Positions 9,182-16,989 of a stretch of 64,000 nucleotides of DNA are shown piece after piece. The notes under the pieces were generated by a model. The model was not told the DNA's origin and made no database searches. It was given only the letters and a program-made list of their open reading frames with translations. Source of the DNA: Minicystis rosea (lineage in GTDB: Bacteria; Myxococcota_A; Polyangia; Polyangiales; Polyangiaceae). The stretch is taken from NCBI GenBank assembly GCA_001931535.1, contig CP016211.1:9285703-9349702 (forward strand). The letters run 5' to 3'. The position numbers and the translations under genes were made by a program. Within the stretch, counting starts at the first letter, position 1, and each line of letters begins with the position of its first letter.

Positions 9182-9805
9182 ATGACCGAGACGACCGAGA
9201 CGCTCCTCACCCACCATGGCGACGCGCTCACCTTCTCTCTCGACTGGGCCTGTGCGCGCCCGCCGAGCGGGTCTGCGCACGTCGGTCGCCGCGCGCTCAC
9301 CGTCATCGAGGCCGCGTGCAACGCGCTGGCGCAGCCGCACACACCGCACGCCGAGATACAAAGGCACGCCGGCGCGCTGCACGCCGCGCTCGCCGCCGAG
9401 GGCATCGAGCTCGAAGGGCTCGACGAGCCCATCGCGCAACCCGATCCCGCGGAGCAGGCATATGCCTCGGCGCTGGATCGGATCCTCACGAGCTTGTCGT
9501 CGGGGCCCGCCACCGTCGATTGGGAGGCGGAGACGGGCGCCACGCGACGAACGTTGACCCGTCGCACCCACGCCTTCCACGCGAAGTATGGGCTCGTCGG
9601 CTTGCGAAAAGAGACGGATTGGCGCGCCGTGAAGGACTTTTATCGGCTCCTCTTGAGCTCGATCTTCCTCACGCACGAGGACGCCACCGTGTCGAGCGTG
9701 GCGCGCGCAGTGGGGTATGGCTCGCCGGCGGCGCTCTGCTACGCGTTCGCGAAGGTCGGGCTCCCGCCGCCCGGCAAGCTGCGATCGCTCGTCGCCGCCG
9801 GATGA
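9182..9805 (+). CDS. Probable AraC-type helix-turn-helix regulator
   Basis: 207 aa from ATG 9182. The C-terminus contains an AraC-like second helix-turn-helix: VSSVARAVGYGSPAALCYAF, with the GY...S...F spacing of the family, followed by GLPPPGKLR in place of the usual G.SP..YR. The N-terminal 120 residues are Ala/Glu-rich and not recognised. The frame is open upstream to 8930, but that part is Arg/Pro-rich and unlikely. It converges on the serine hydrolase gene at 9824-11023. The short length and altered end motif make this a divergent member. Confidence 0.55.
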   Translation: MTETTETLLTHHGDALTFSLDWACARPPSGSAHVGRRALTVIEAACNALAQPHTPHAEIQRHAGALHAALAAEGIELEGLDEPIAQPDPAEQAYASALDRILTSLSSGPATVDWEAETGATRRTLTRRTHAFHAKYGLVGLRKETDWRAVKDFYRLLLSSIFLTHEDATVSSVARAVGYGSPAALCYAFAKVGLPPPGKLRSLVAAG

Positions 9806-9823
9806 AGCGAGGCCCACTTCACT

Positions 9824-11023
9824 TCACTTCAGCATGGGCAGCGCGTCGTAGACGAGCTTGGTGAACGTGTGGGGGACCGCGTCCGAGTCGGCCCCCAAGG
9901 CCACGATCGCGACCTTGGTCTCGGGATGGTAGAGAAACTCGGTCTGGTACCCGGGGACGAAGCCGAAGTGCCCGTAGGCGACGCCGTTGCCAGCGGTCTT
10001 GGAAGCATCCCACTGCACGAGACCCATGCCGTACCGGAGGTAGCTGACGTCGGTCGCCACCGTCGTCGTCATCTCCGCTTTGGCAGCGGGGCTCAGCACG
10101 TCGTCGGTGCCATAGAGCTTCTCCGCCCATTCGAGCACGTCGCTCACCGTGGACCGCATGGAGCCCGCGGTGCCGAACCACGTGGGATTGACGAGGGTCG
10201 TCACCTCGGGTCCTCCTTGGAACCCCGGGACGAGCGCCCCGACGGGCTCCTCCGCGCTCGCGAGGAAGGTGTGCCCGAGCCCGGCCAAAGCGATCGATCG
10301 CGCGCGCACCGTCTCGCCGAGATCCGCGCCGGTGGCTTTCTCGATGACGCGGCCGAGGATGATGAAGTTGGTGTTCGAATACGCCCAACCTTTGCCAGGC
10401 TCGAAGTTGGGCGGATGGGCCGTGGCATAGGCGATGAGCTGATCCGCGGTCACGGCGGATCCTGGATGGGCCTGAACGGCCTGCGTGACCTCGGGTGTTT
10501 GCAGGTAATCGAAGATGCCCGAGGTGTGGTTCAGGAGCTGTCGCAGCGTGATGTTCTCGGCGTTGGGGAAGTCCGGCAGGTAGTCGGCGAGCGCGTCGTC
10601 GACGCCGAGCTCGCCGGCCTCGGCGAGGTTCAACACGGTGGCTGCGATGAACGTCTTGGTGGAGCTGCCGATTTGCCAGAGCGACTCGGGCGTTGGCTTC
10701 ACGGTTGCCGACGCGGCGTCGCTGTAGACGATGATCTTTCCGCATCGAGGCGTCCCGACACCGAGCGCCGCGTGCTTCACTTTCTGCTTGTCACGGGCAG
10801 CGTCGATCCCCGACTGCAAGCTCGCCGCGAAGGCGTCGCACGCCGGGTCGGTCGGGACGACATCGTGTCCCCCTGTGCCTCCCGTGCCGAGGTGGCCGCC
10901 TCCCGATCCTCCACCGCCGGAGGAGCCCGTCGGTGTCGACGAGCTGGAGCCGCACGCGAAGCCTGCGAGCGCGAGGCCACACAGGAAGGAAAGGCGAGGA
11001 AGGACCCGAGTGGTGAAGTGCAT
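9824..11023 (-). CDS. Serine hydrolase lipoprotein, class C beta-lactamase/DD-peptidase fold
   Basis: 399 aa. Signal sequence with lipobox AGFAC (Cys24), then a Gly/Ser-rich tether, so it should be anchored in the envelope. The catalytic domain has SxxK (SSTK, about Ser120/Lys123), YxN (YSN, about residues 215-217) and the third motif HFG near residue 345. These define the beta-lactamase family that includes AmpC, D-alanyl-D-alanine carboxypeptidases and esterases (EstB type). Lone lipoproteins of this group are more often esterases or peptidases than true beta-lactamases. ATG 11023 fits the signal peptide; ATG 11050 would add nine residues. Confidence 0.88.
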   Translation of the reverse strand: MHFTTRVLPRLSFLCGLALAGFACGSSSSTPTGSSGGGGSGGGHLGTGGTGGHDVVPTDPACDAFAASLQSGIDAARDKQKVKHAALGVGTPRCGKIIVYSDAASATVKPTPESLWQIGSSTKTFIAATVLNLAEAGELGVDDALADYLPDFPNAENITLRQLLNHTSGIFDYLQTPEVTQAVQAHPGSAVTADQLIAYATAHPPNFEPGKGWAYSNTNFIILGRVIEKATGADLGETVRARSIALAGLGHTFLASAEEPVGALVPGFQGGPEVTTLVNPTWFGTAGSMRSTVSDVLEWAEKLYGTDDVLSPAAKAEMTTTVATDVSYLRYGMGLVQWDASKTAGNGVAYGHFGFVPGYQTEFLYHPETKVAIVALGADSDAVPHTFTKLVYDALPMLK

Positions 11024-11139
11024 GACCTGCACGTAGCAGGTGCTGCCCACCGTACCTTTTTCGAAGATGGGACAGCGCTCCCCCCGAGCCGATTGGTACG
11101 GCCATTAGGATGTTCGGCACCAGCGTGGAGAGGTGATCG

Positions 11140-12207
11140 TCACTTGATCTCGCCGAGATCCGCGAGCGCCGCTTTGGCCTTGGCATGCCCCTGCTCGGCG
11201 GCCTTCCGGAGCCAGGCGACGGCTTGCACCGCGTCGCGATCCATTCCAAGGCCGTCGCGACAGCAACGCCCGAGCATGAATTGCGCGTCGAGATCGCCGC
11301 GATCCGCCGCCTCGCGGAACCAGCGAAGCGCCTGCCCGGCGTCCTTTTCGACGCCCTCGCCCAAGTGGTAGCAGCGCCCCAGCCAGAACTGCGCGAAGGC
11401 GTTGCCCCGCTCGGCGGCCGCGCGAAACCAGACCACGGCCTGGGCGGCGTCTTTCTCGACGCCCCGTCCGTTCACGTAGACGAAGCCCAGCCGGCCGAGC
11501 GCGAACGCGTCGTCCTGCGCGGCGGCGCTTCGGTACCAGCGGATTGCCACGGCCTCGTCTTGCTCCACGCCCTCGCCGCGCTCGTAGCAGAAGCCGACGC
11601 GAGCTTGCGCGTCCGCACGTCCCTGCTCGGCGGCCGCGAGCAGCCAGCGAGCTCCCTCCGCCGCGTCCGTCTCCACACCCAGGCCCCTCGCGTAGCACTG
11701 GCCGAGGCTGAGCTGCGCCTCGGCGCTGCCCTTCTCGGCAGCCTTGCGGAACCACGCGACGGCCTGCGCCGCGTCCTTTTCGACACCCTCGCCGTAGAAG
11801 CAGCGACGGCCGATCTCGAACTGCGCGTCGGCATGGCCCTGTTCGGCAGCCTCGCGGAACCACGCAATGGCCTGCTCGACGTCCCGCTCGACGCCGTCCC
11901 CCTCGGCGTAACGGCGCGCGAGACGGTACTGCGCGTGGGCGTTGCCCTGCTCGGCAGCCCTCCGGAACCACGAGGACGCGCGTGCGGCATCTCGCTCGAC
12001 ACCTCGCCCCTCCGCGTAGAGGACCGCCAGCAGCAGCTGCCCGTTGGCGTCGCCCTGCTCGGCGGCCTTCGTCAGCCACACGGCCGCCTGCGCGGAGCTC
12101 TGCTCCACCTCGCGACCACGCTCGTAGCGGATGGCGAGCTGGACCTGCGCCTGCGGGTCGCCGCGCTCGGCGGCGTCTCGTAGCTCGGTGAACGATGTGC
12201 CTCCCAT
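11140..12207 (-). CDS. SEL1-like (TPR-type) repeat protein
   Basis: 355 aa made almost entirely of SEL1-like repeats: nine complete 36-residue units and a partial tenth. Each follows the pattern GxAxAQxxLGxxYxxGxGVExDxxxAxxWxxxAAEQ. These alpha-solenoids act as scaffolds for protein interaction, often in the envelope or in signalling. No signal peptide is visible from ATG 12207 (MGGTSF), the methionine closest to the first repeat; an upstream ATG at 12633 would add an Arg-rich, unlikely leader. The repeats give a 108-bp periodicity in the DNA. Partners unknown. Confidence 0.85.
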   Translation of the reverse strand: MGGTSFTELRDAAERGDPQAQVQLAIRYERGREVEQSSAQAAVWLTKAAEQGDANGQLLLAVLYAEGRGVERDAARASSWFRRAAEQGNAHAQYRLARRYAEGDGVERDVEQAIAWFREAAEQGHADAQFEIGRRCFYGEGVEKDAAQAVAWFRKAAEKGSAEAQLSLGQCYARGLGVETDAAEGARWLLAAAEQGRADAQARVGFCYERGEGVEQDEAVAIRWYRSAAAQDDAFALGRLGFVYVNGRGVEKDAAQAVVWFRAAAERGNAFAQFWLGRCYHLGEGVEKDAGQALRWFREAADRGDLDAQFMLGRCCRDGLGMDRDAVQAVAWLRKAAEQGHAKAKAALADLGEIK

Positions 12208-12391
12208 GTCGGAGTGGTTTATCGCTTTCCAAAGGTCGTTGGCAACGAGCCGCTCCAGCGACGCCGAAGGCAACTCGAACGTAGCCTCAGGGCCTGAGAC
12301 CGCGCAGCGCGCCCCCTGTGAGGCATGCCCCCGATCACGGGACTCGACTTCGCGCCCCACGGAGAGTCGATCGTCCTCGCGACCACCACCG

Positions 12392-12472
12392 CGCGGCGAA
12401 ACGCTTACTCCAAAGGTGCTTGTCGCTCGCGTCGAGGTCGACGAGAAAGACCTCATTCGCGCCCGCGCCCGC
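12392..12472 (-). pseudogene. SBBP beta-propeller repeat remnant
   Basis: The minus strand encodes AGANEVFLVDLDASDKHLWS followed by KRF. This matches the core of one SBBP-type propeller blade, (G/N)xDxFLxKLDAsGxHLWSKRF, common in secreted myxobacterial proteins. The matching frame is short and has no signal peptide or further repeats, so it is a relic. It lies in the 463-bp divergent gap 12208-12670, which otherwise shows only the probable promoter region of 12671. A similar fragment occurs at 61605-61703. Confidence 0.5.
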
Positions 12473-12670
12473 GAGGGCAGCGGGCCGCCGTCCTCGCGTT
12501 TCAATCCAGCGCGACGGACCGAGCTGAAGCGATGTCGAGACCGAAGCCACGCGGCCGCACGTTCGCGACCAACACGCTTGCATGCTTGTTGGGGGCGGTA
12601 AAGGTCGGCGGCTCGCGGCGTCATTGCGGCCATAGGCCCCTGGAGCTACATCGCCGACAGGGGGACGGCG

Positions 12671-14434
12671 ATGGCGCGCCTGCTATCGGTGAACGTCGGG
12701 CTTCCGCGCGACATTCTCTGGAACGGCCAGACTGTACACACCGGTATCTGGAAGGCGCCCGTCCAGGGCCGGCGCAGGGTGCGACGACTCGACATCGACG
12801 GTGACGGGCAGGGCGACCTCGTCGGTCACGGCGGCGAGCACCGCGCGGTGTTCGTGTATCAAATCGAGTCGTATCGCCATTGGGAGAAGCAGCTCGGTCG
12901 CAGCGACTTCACGTATGGGCAATTCGGCGAGAACTTCACCATCGATGGATTGCCCGACAACGAGGTATGCGTCGGCGACCGCTACCGAATCGGCTCGACG
13001 CTCTTCGAGGTGACGCAGCCGCGCGTGACTTGCTACCGCGTCGGCATCCGCATGAACGAGCCACGCATGGCGGCGCTGTTGACCTCGAGCGGCAGGACGG
13101 GGTTCTACCTACGGGTTTTGGAAGAAGGCGAGGTCGGCGCCGGCGACCCGATCGTGAAGGTCGCCGAAGGTCCGGAGCGCATGACGATCGAGCAGATCAA
13201 CGCGCTCTTGTACCTGCCGGGCCACCCGCGCAGCCAGCTCGAGCGCGCGCTCCGCATTCCCGCATTGCCGGCCGGCTGGCGCGCCTCGTTCGAGGCGCTG
13301 TTGCAAGATCGCGGTCAGCAGGCGGGCACGACGGGCAACGCCGGGCTCTCCGCCGCCGCCATCACCGCGACAAAGCCGGGGTTCATCCCACTCCGAATCT
13401 CGCAGATCCATCGCGAGAGCCTCGACGTGCTCTCGTTCTCGCTGGAGCCCGTGGACGGCCACCCGCTCGCGACGCCGCTGCCCGGCCAGTTCATCGTCCT
13501 GAGATTGCGCACCGAGCCGAACGGGTCGCCGCTGTATCGCAGCTACTCCCTCTCCGGTCCGCCCTCCGCCGCGCGCTATCGGGTGAGCGTGAAGATCGAG
13601 CCCGACGGCAGGGCCGGAACGTACTTGAAGACCCGCGCCCGCATCGGCGACATCCTCGACGCGAGCGGGCCGCGCGGCGGCTTCATCCTGCGCGCCGGCG
13701 AAGGCCCGGTCGTGCTGCTCAGCGCAGGCATCGGCGCAACACCCGTGCTGGCCATGTTGCACGCGCTGGCAGCGACGGCGTCCGGTCGCGAGATTTGGTG
13801 GCTCCATGGTGCACGCAACCGCGCGAGCCATCCGTTCGCGCTCGACGTACGACGCCTCGTCGCGACGCTCGCGCGCGGGCGAAGCCACGTCTGCTACAGC
13901 AGGCCCGCCGAGGAGGATGAGCTCGGGCAGGATTACGATGCGGTGGGACACCTCGACGCGGCCACACTCGACGCGCTCGCGGTGCCGCGCGACGGCGATT
14001 TCTATCTGTGCGGGCCGCCTCTCTTCATGCACGATCTGATTGCCGGGCTCGCCGCACGGAGCGTTCCTCCGGACCGGATCCATACGGAGACCTTCGCCGG
14101 GCTCGAAGCGCTGACGCCGGGAATCGCCGGCGGCGCGACGCGCGCCCCCCATGTGCCGAACGATGAGCCCACGAGTGGTCCGCTCGTCTCCTTCGCACGC
14201 AGCGGCCTCGCGGTTCACTGGCCATCCACGAAGCATCGGAGTCTGCTCGAGCTGGCCGAAGCGTGCGACGTACCGGTGCGCTGGTCGTGCCGAACCGGCG
14301 TCTGTCATACATGCGAGAGCGGGCTGGTCTCCGGGAGCGTCGACTACGATCCAGAGCCGCTCGATCCGCCGGCCGAAGGCAACGTCCTCCTCTGCTGCTC
14401 ACGGCCGCGCGGAGACGTCGTGATCGATGTCTGA
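12671..14434 (+). CDS. MOSC domain-FAD oxidoreductase-[2Fe-2S] ferredoxin fusion
   Basis: 587 aa, three functional units in one chain. Residues 1-170 form a YiiM-like MOSC domain (VGHGGEHRAVFVYQIESY, GQFGENF, VTCYRVGIRM), followed by a short three-helix segment. A ferredoxin-NADP reductase module covers about 235-480, with RSYSLSGPP for FAD, GTYLK, and LLSAGIGATPVLAML plus YLCGPP for NAD(P)H. A C-terminal plant-type ferredoxin domain has ligands Cys540, 545, 548 and 575/576. MOSC proteins of the YiiM/YcbX class detoxify N-hydroxylated bases using molybdenum cofactor; here electron supply would be built in. AGGGGG eight bases before ATG 12671 supports the start. Confidence 0.9.
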   Translation: MARLLSVNVGLPRDILWNGQTVHTGIWKAPVQGRRRVRRLDIDGDGQGDLVGHGGEHRAVFVYQIESYRHWEKQLGRSDFTYGQFGENFTIDGLPDNEVCVGDRYRIGSTLFEVTQPRVTCYRVGIRMNEPRMAALLTSSGRTGFYLRVLEEGEVGAGDPIVKVAEGPERMTIEQINALLYLPGHPRSQLERALRIPALPAGWRASFEALLQDRGQQAGTTGNAGLSAAAITATKPGFIPLRISQIHRESLDVLSFSLEPVDGHPLATPLPGQFIVLRLRTEPNGSPLYRSYSLSGPPSAARYRVSVKIEPDGRAGTYLKTRARIGDILDASGPRGGFILRAGEGPVVLLSAGIGATPVLAMLHALAATASGREIWWLHGARNRASHPFALDVRRLVATLARGRSHVCYSRPAEEDELGQDYDAVGHLDAATLDALAVPRDGDFYLCGPPLFMHDLIAGLAARSVPPDRIHTETFAGLEALTPGIAGGATRAPHVPNDEPTSGPLVSFARSGLAVHWPSTKHRSLLELAEACDVPVRWSCRTGVCHTCESGLVSGSVDYDPEPLDPPAEGNVLLCCSRPRGDVVIDV

Positions 14435-14503
14435 GCGGGAGCCCGAGGCGCGTCGACCTCGATGGTCATGAACGCTGTTTGATCGCGCCGCGACGTCCGC
14501 GAC

Positions 14504-15199
14504 TCACTTCGAGCCCGCGATTCCGGCGAGGATCAGATCGATCCCGGCAAGGAGCTCTTTGCGGTCGTCGTGGCCGGGGAGGTGGGCGGCGACGTTTCGC
14601 GTGAACGGGTACTCACGGGCGTCGAGCTCGCGCCAGCGCGCCGCTGCCGCCTCGAGGAAGGCGACGCGGTTCGTCGTCGGCGCGAGCTCGCGGCGCGCGA
14701 ACTGGCTGGCCGCGGCGTTCTGGATGCTCACGCCGACGACGTAGCTGAGCAGCGTCGACGCCGCGGTGAACTGGGCGCTCCCGCGAACGCCCAGCGCCTC
14801 GACTTGGCGGCCGAGGCGTTCGTAGATTCGCAGCATCGCCGTTTCCCACGGAGCGCGGGAGAGCTGCGCCCCCACCCACGGATGCGCCTCGATCGCGTCG
14901 AACACGCCGAGCGCGATGCGATGGATCGCTTCGCGCGGCTTGGTCGAGCCGCGCACTTCGGCCATCGTGTGCGCGACCACGGCGTCGGTCGCGGCGACGA
15001 GGAGCTCGTTCTTGTTCGTGACGTGCCAGTAGATGGCGCCCGGGCCCGTCGCCAGGCGCGTCGCGAGCACGCGGAACGTCAGCCCATCCTCACCGTCCGC
15101 GTCCAGCAGCGCGATCGCCGCTTCGACGATCCGCTCGCGCGAGAGCGCATCCTCGCGGCGTTTCTCGCGTTCCGGTCCTCGCGTCGCCTTCTTCGCCAA
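14504..15199 (-). CDS. TetR/AcrR-family transcriptional repressor
   Basis: 231 aa. The N-terminal DNA-binding domain is typical: SRERIVEAAIALLDADG, then LTFRVLATRLATGPGAIYWH and VTNKNELL, the helix-turn-helix of TetR proteins. The C-terminal ligand domain resembles TetR_C in its WVGAQLS and YVVGVSIQN segments. It is divergent from the Tet(X)-like flavoprotein at 15283, with two matching 15-bp palindromes in the 83-bp gap, so it very probably represses both genes until a ligand binds. The ligand is unknown; a substrate of the flavoprotein is the simplest guess. Confidence 0.9.
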   Translation of the reverse strand: MAKKATRGPEREKRREDALSRERIVEAAIALLDADGEDGLTFRVLATRLATGPGAIYWHVTNKNELLVAATDAVVAHTMAEVRGSTKPREAIHRIALGVFDAIEAHPWVGAQLSRAPWETAMLRIYERLGRQVEALGVRGSAQFTAASTLLSYVVGVSIQNAAASQFARRELAPTTNRVAFLEAAAARWRELDAREYPFTRNVAAHLPGHDDRKELLAGIDLILAGIAGSK

Positions 15200-15218
15200 G
15201 GCTCCATCTTGACAGCTC

Positions 15219-15258
15219 TGGAGCGGCGTTCCAAGTAGATGACTGGAACGACGTTCCA
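15219..15258. promoter_or_regulatory. Paired TetR-type operators
   Basis: TGGAACG-A-CGTTCCA (15244-15258) is a perfect 7+7 palindrome. TGGAGCG-G-CGTTCCA (15219-15233) is the same site with one mismatch. Centres are 25 bp apart. A consensus -35 hexamer TTGACA (15209-15214) lies just before the left site, so occupancy would block transcription toward 15283. The RBS AGAGGA (15271-15276) follows. Confidence 0.7.
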
Positions 15259-15282
15259 GGTTAAGGCCGGAGAGGAATCACG

Positions 15283-16419
15283 ATGACGTCCATCACCATC
15301 ATTGGCGCCGGACCGGGCGGGCTCACCCTCGCGCGCGTCCTCCACGTCCACGGAATCCGAGCGACCGTGTACGAGGCGGACGCCTCCGCCGAGGCGCGTA
15401 CCCAAGGCGGGATGCTCGACATCCACGACTACAATGGCCAGCTCGCGCTCGAGGCCGCCGGCCTCTCCGACGCGTTCCGCCGCATCGTCCACGAAGGCGG
15501 TGAGGCGACGCGCATGGTCGATCCGCAAGGCACGGTCCTCCTCGACCAGCCGGACGACGGCACCGGCAGTCGCCCCGAGGTGCTCCGCGGCGACCTCCGG
15601 CGCATCCTCCTCGACGCGCTCCCGCCTGACACCGTGCAATGGGGCCGCAAGCTCACGAGCGTGCGCGCGCTCGGCGATGGAAAGCACGAACTCGGCTTCG
15701 CGGACGGGTCGACCGTGACCACCAGCCTCGTCATCGGCGCCGACGGCGCGTGGTCGAAGATTCGGCCGCTCCTCTCCGATGCGAAGCCCGAATACGTCGG
15801 CACCGTCTACATCGAGACGTACCTGCTCGACGCCGACGCGCGGCACTCCGCCAGCGCCAAGCTGGTCGGCGGGGGCGCGTTCTACGCGCTCACGCCCGGC
15901 AAAGGCATCATCACGCACCGCGAGACGAACGGCGTCCTCCACACCTACGTCGCGCTCACGAAGCCCAAGGCGTGGATCGAGAGCATCGACTTCACCGACC
16001 CGAAGACGGCGCGGGCGCGCGTCGCCGCAGAGCTCGAAGGCTGGGCCCCGGCCCTGACCGCGCTCATTACCGACGGCGAGACCGATCCGGTCCCCCGCAT
16101 GATCCACAAGCTCCCCGCCGGGCATCGCTGGGATCGCGTGCCCGGCGTGACGCTCCTCGGCGACGCCGCGCACCTGAGCCCGCCCGACGGGGAAGGCGCA
16201 AACCTCGCGATGTACGACGGCGCGGAGCTCGGCAAGGCCATCGCCGCGCACCCGAATGATCTCGAAGCCGCGCTCACCGAATACGAAGAAGCGATGTTCG
16301 TTCGCAGCGCGAAGGCCGCTCCCGAAGCCGCGGCGACCTTCGAGCTCTGCTTCGGTGAAACCGCCCCGCACGGCCTCATCGCATTTCTGTCGGGCGGAGA
16401 AGCGCAATCGAGCGGCTGA
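15283..16419 (+). CDS. FAD-dependent monooxygenase, Tet(X)-like
   Basis: 378 aa, class A flavoprotein monooxygenase. FAD-binding GxGxxG appears as IIGAGPGGLTLARVL, the second FAD contact as GADGAWSKIRPL and the third as LLGDAAHLSPPDGEGANLAM. Several blocks follow remembered Tet(X) sequences closely: QGGMLDIHDYNGQLALEAAG, RGDLRRILLDALPPDTVQW, RKLTSV, and a C-terminal EYEEAMF helix. Tet(X) hydroxylates tetracyclines with NADPH and O2. Close similarity to bona fide resistance enzymes cannot be judged without alignment, and related flavoproteins act on other aromatics. Control by the divergent TetR repressor is indicated by two operators upstream. Confidence 0.87.
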   Translation: MTSITIIGAGPGGLTLARVLHVHGIRATVYEADASAEARTQGGMLDIHDYNGQLALEAAGLSDAFRRIVHEGGEATRMVDPQGTVLLDQPDDGTGSRPEVLRGDLRRILLDALPPDTVQWGRKLTSVRALGDGKHELGFADGSTVTTSLVIGADGAWSKIRPLLSDAKPEYVGTVYIETYLLDADARHSASAKLVGGGAFYALTPGKGIITHRETNGVLHTYVALTKPKAWIESIDFTDPKTARARVAAELEGWAPALTALITDGETDPVPRMIHKLPAGHRWDRVPGVTLLGDAAHLSPPDGEGANLAMYDGAELGKAIAAHPNDLEAALTEYEEAMFVRSAKAAPEAAATFELCFGETAPHGLIAFLSGGEAQSSG

Positions 16420-16651
16420 GATGTGCGGCTGCCGTCGAAGCACTGTTGGGTTTGTGCGACGGCCCTCGTCGCGGCCTAGAGAGCCCGAGTCGACCTCTTC
16501 GTCGAAGACGGCTTCTACCACTTCGACGATGTCGAGTGTTCGAGCGCCGCAAAGCTCTGACTGACGTCGGTCGAGCGCGCTCGAAATACGAACGTATTCC
16601 TCGCTCGCTCTCCCTCGCTGCGGTGCGCTCGCGACGCGTCGGACAGAGGAG

Positions 16652-16823
16652 CTAAATCAGCGGCCAAGATTCTCAAACAACAGTCTCCTCGTGGACGTGG
16701 ACGTGGACGTTTACGTGGACGCTGACGCTGACGTCGACGGCCCGTCGTCAGCGTCAGCGTCAGCGTTCACGACCACGTCCACGAAGGGTCTTCGTCGTTC
16801 GAGAATCACGCTCGCTGATTTAG
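16652..16823. repeat. 172-bp imperfect palindrome built from hexamer repeats
   Basis: Nested inverted repeats: CTAAATCAGCG (16652-16662) with CGCTGATTTAG (16813-16823), and GATTCTC (16668-16674) with GAGAATC (16801-16807). An inner core (about 16687-16786) consists of GTGGAC and GCTGAC hexamers on the left arm and GTCAGC and GTCCAC hexamers on the right. The whole folds as one long interrupted hairpin. It resembles a small non-autonomous element, but no clear target duplication flanks it. It occupies most of the interest in the 16420-16989 gap; the rest looks non-coding. Confidence 0.6.
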
Positions 16824-16989
16824 AGACTCGCCCCGATTCGCCATCCGAGGGGGCCGCGCGACCATTCTGCCACTCCACTGCTCATTCGAGAGTCCATGTG
16901 GTGTGTCCGGATGGTCGATTGGCTTCCCATCTTTCCCTCCATTGCGCCGTCGGTATGCTCGTAATGCGGTGAGGGGGAGTAAGGCGCTT

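Noticed and set aside
11140..12207. DNA repeats as a separate element
   Set aside because: The 108-bp periodicity is explained by the SEL1-like protein repeats.
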